This document shows positions 5,130 through 5,281 of a stretch of DNA of 5,281 nucleotides, piece after piece (position 1 is the first letter of the stretch; each line of letters starts with the position of its first letter). A program made the position numbers and the translations under genes. The notes under the pieces are model-generated. The model searched no databases and was not told the origin of the DNA. It saw only the letters and a list, made by a program, of their open reading frames with translations. The stretch comes from an uncultured Campylobacter sp. (GTDB lineage: Bacteria; Campylobacterota; Campylobacteria; Campylobacterales; Campylobacteraceae): the NCBI GenBank assembly GCA_937965895.1, contig CALCKS010000216.1, forward strand, positions 1 through 5,281. The letters are read 5' to 3'.

Positions 5130-5209
5130 TAATTACGAATTACGAAATACGAATTACGAAATATGAATTACGAAATACGAATGACGAAATACGAATGACG
5201 AATGACGAG
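5130..5209 (+). repeat. Array of 7-base repeats with a 14-base higher-order pattern
   Basis: From 5137 to 5206 ten heptamers follow without a gap, all GAATTAC, GAAATAC (once GAAATAT) or GAATGAC, preceded by one imperfect unit (TAATTAC, 5130-5136) and followed by GAG. The first eight form four 14-base pairs: GAATTAC or GAATGAC followed each time by GAAATAC or GAAATAT. GAATTAC is used on the left and GAATGAC on the right. Seven is not a multiple of three and no gene covers the array, so it is non-coding. It resembles the short tandemly repeated heptamers known from intergenic DNA of cyanobacteria and some other bacteria. Confidence 0.92.
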
Positions 5210-5241
5210 GGATAAGGGGGACTATTTGGAGAAGTGAGGCA

Positions 5242-5281
5242 ATGAGAGAGATGGGAGTAATGGGAGCGGTGGGAGCGGTGG
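5242..5281 (+). CDS. Possible start of an open frame running off the window
   Basis: ATG at 5242 opens a frame (MREMGVMGAVGAV) that is still open at the last base. GGAG at 5228-5231 lies ten bases upstream and GAGG at 5236-5239 only two bases, so a ribosome could bind, but neither spacing is ideal. All codons after the third come from the 9-base GGGAG repeat, so the frame may be open only because the repeat length is a multiple of three. I do not recognise a protein. It may equally be non-coding repeat DNA. Confidence 0.2.
   Translation, partial: MREMGVMGAVGAV
5253..5281 (+). repeat. GGG-rich 9-base tandem repeat (partial)
   Basis: GGGAGTAAT (5253-5261), GGGAGCGGT (5262-5270) and GGGAGCGGT (5271-5279) are followed by GG at the window edge. 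The units place GGG runs every nine bases, and a fourth run may continue beyond the end. Four such runs could form a G-quadruplex with six-base loops. The array is GC-rich and differs sharply from the AT-rich heptamers 45 bases upstream. Confidence 0.8.

Noticed and set aside
5130..5209. CRISPR array
   Set aside because: Units are seven bases with no spacers and there are no cas genes; it is a simple tandem repeat.

Overview
The window is a mosaic of two unlike pieces of DNA. Bases 1 to about 1700 are GC-rich, with strong AAGGAGG-type ribosome sites, and look like a decayed prophage from a Gram-positive-type host. The phage proteins recall prophages of Firmicutes such as Selenomonas and other Negativicutes; that host guess is from memory and is not proven by the window. 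Bases from about 1702 to 5037 are AT-rich, use many ATA isoleucine codons and have weak ribosome sites. They hold a surface-polysaccharide sugar cluster whose codon use recalls Campylobacter and similar AT-rich bacteria. The last 240 bases are short tandem repeats.

Left part (1-1721): the end of a probable capsid scaffold gene, an HK97-type major capsid gene that stops after about 136 capsid-like residues and runs into an unrelated tail, a complete hicA-hicB toxin-antitoxin pair with its own consensus promoter and operator-like repeats, a strong terminator, and the first two thirds of an XkdN-like tail assembly chaperone gene. In an intact phage the rest of the capsid gene, the head-tail connectors and the tail sheath and tube genes would be expected between capsid and chaperone. 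They are absent, and hicAB sits in their place.

Middle part (1694-5037): the chaperone gene runs directly into the last 24-26 codons of rfbF (glucose-1-phosphate cytidylyltransferase). The switch lies in a stretch of at most 17 bases that reads sensibly in both genes. Three intact, tightly packed genes follow: rfbG (CDP-glucose 4,6-dehydratase), a short-chain dehydrogenase/reductase that is probably the final C4 ketoreductase, and rfbH (the iron-sulfur, PMP-dependent C3 dehydrase). Together with RfbF and an RfbI-type reductase, neither intact here, they would make a CDP-3,6-dideoxyhexose such as abequose or paratose for O-antigen or a similar glycan.

Right part (5038-5281): no convincing gene. 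It holds a run of about eleven 7-base repeats with a 14-base higher-order pattern, then a GGG-rich 9-base repeat running off the end, possibly inside the start of an open frame.

I see no clearly new biological system. The points that deserve attention are the abrupt phage/rfbF joint (real recombination or an assembly chimera), the chimeric capsid gene, the compact hicAB promoter, the 18-base duplication next to a reductase active site, and the terminal repeats.
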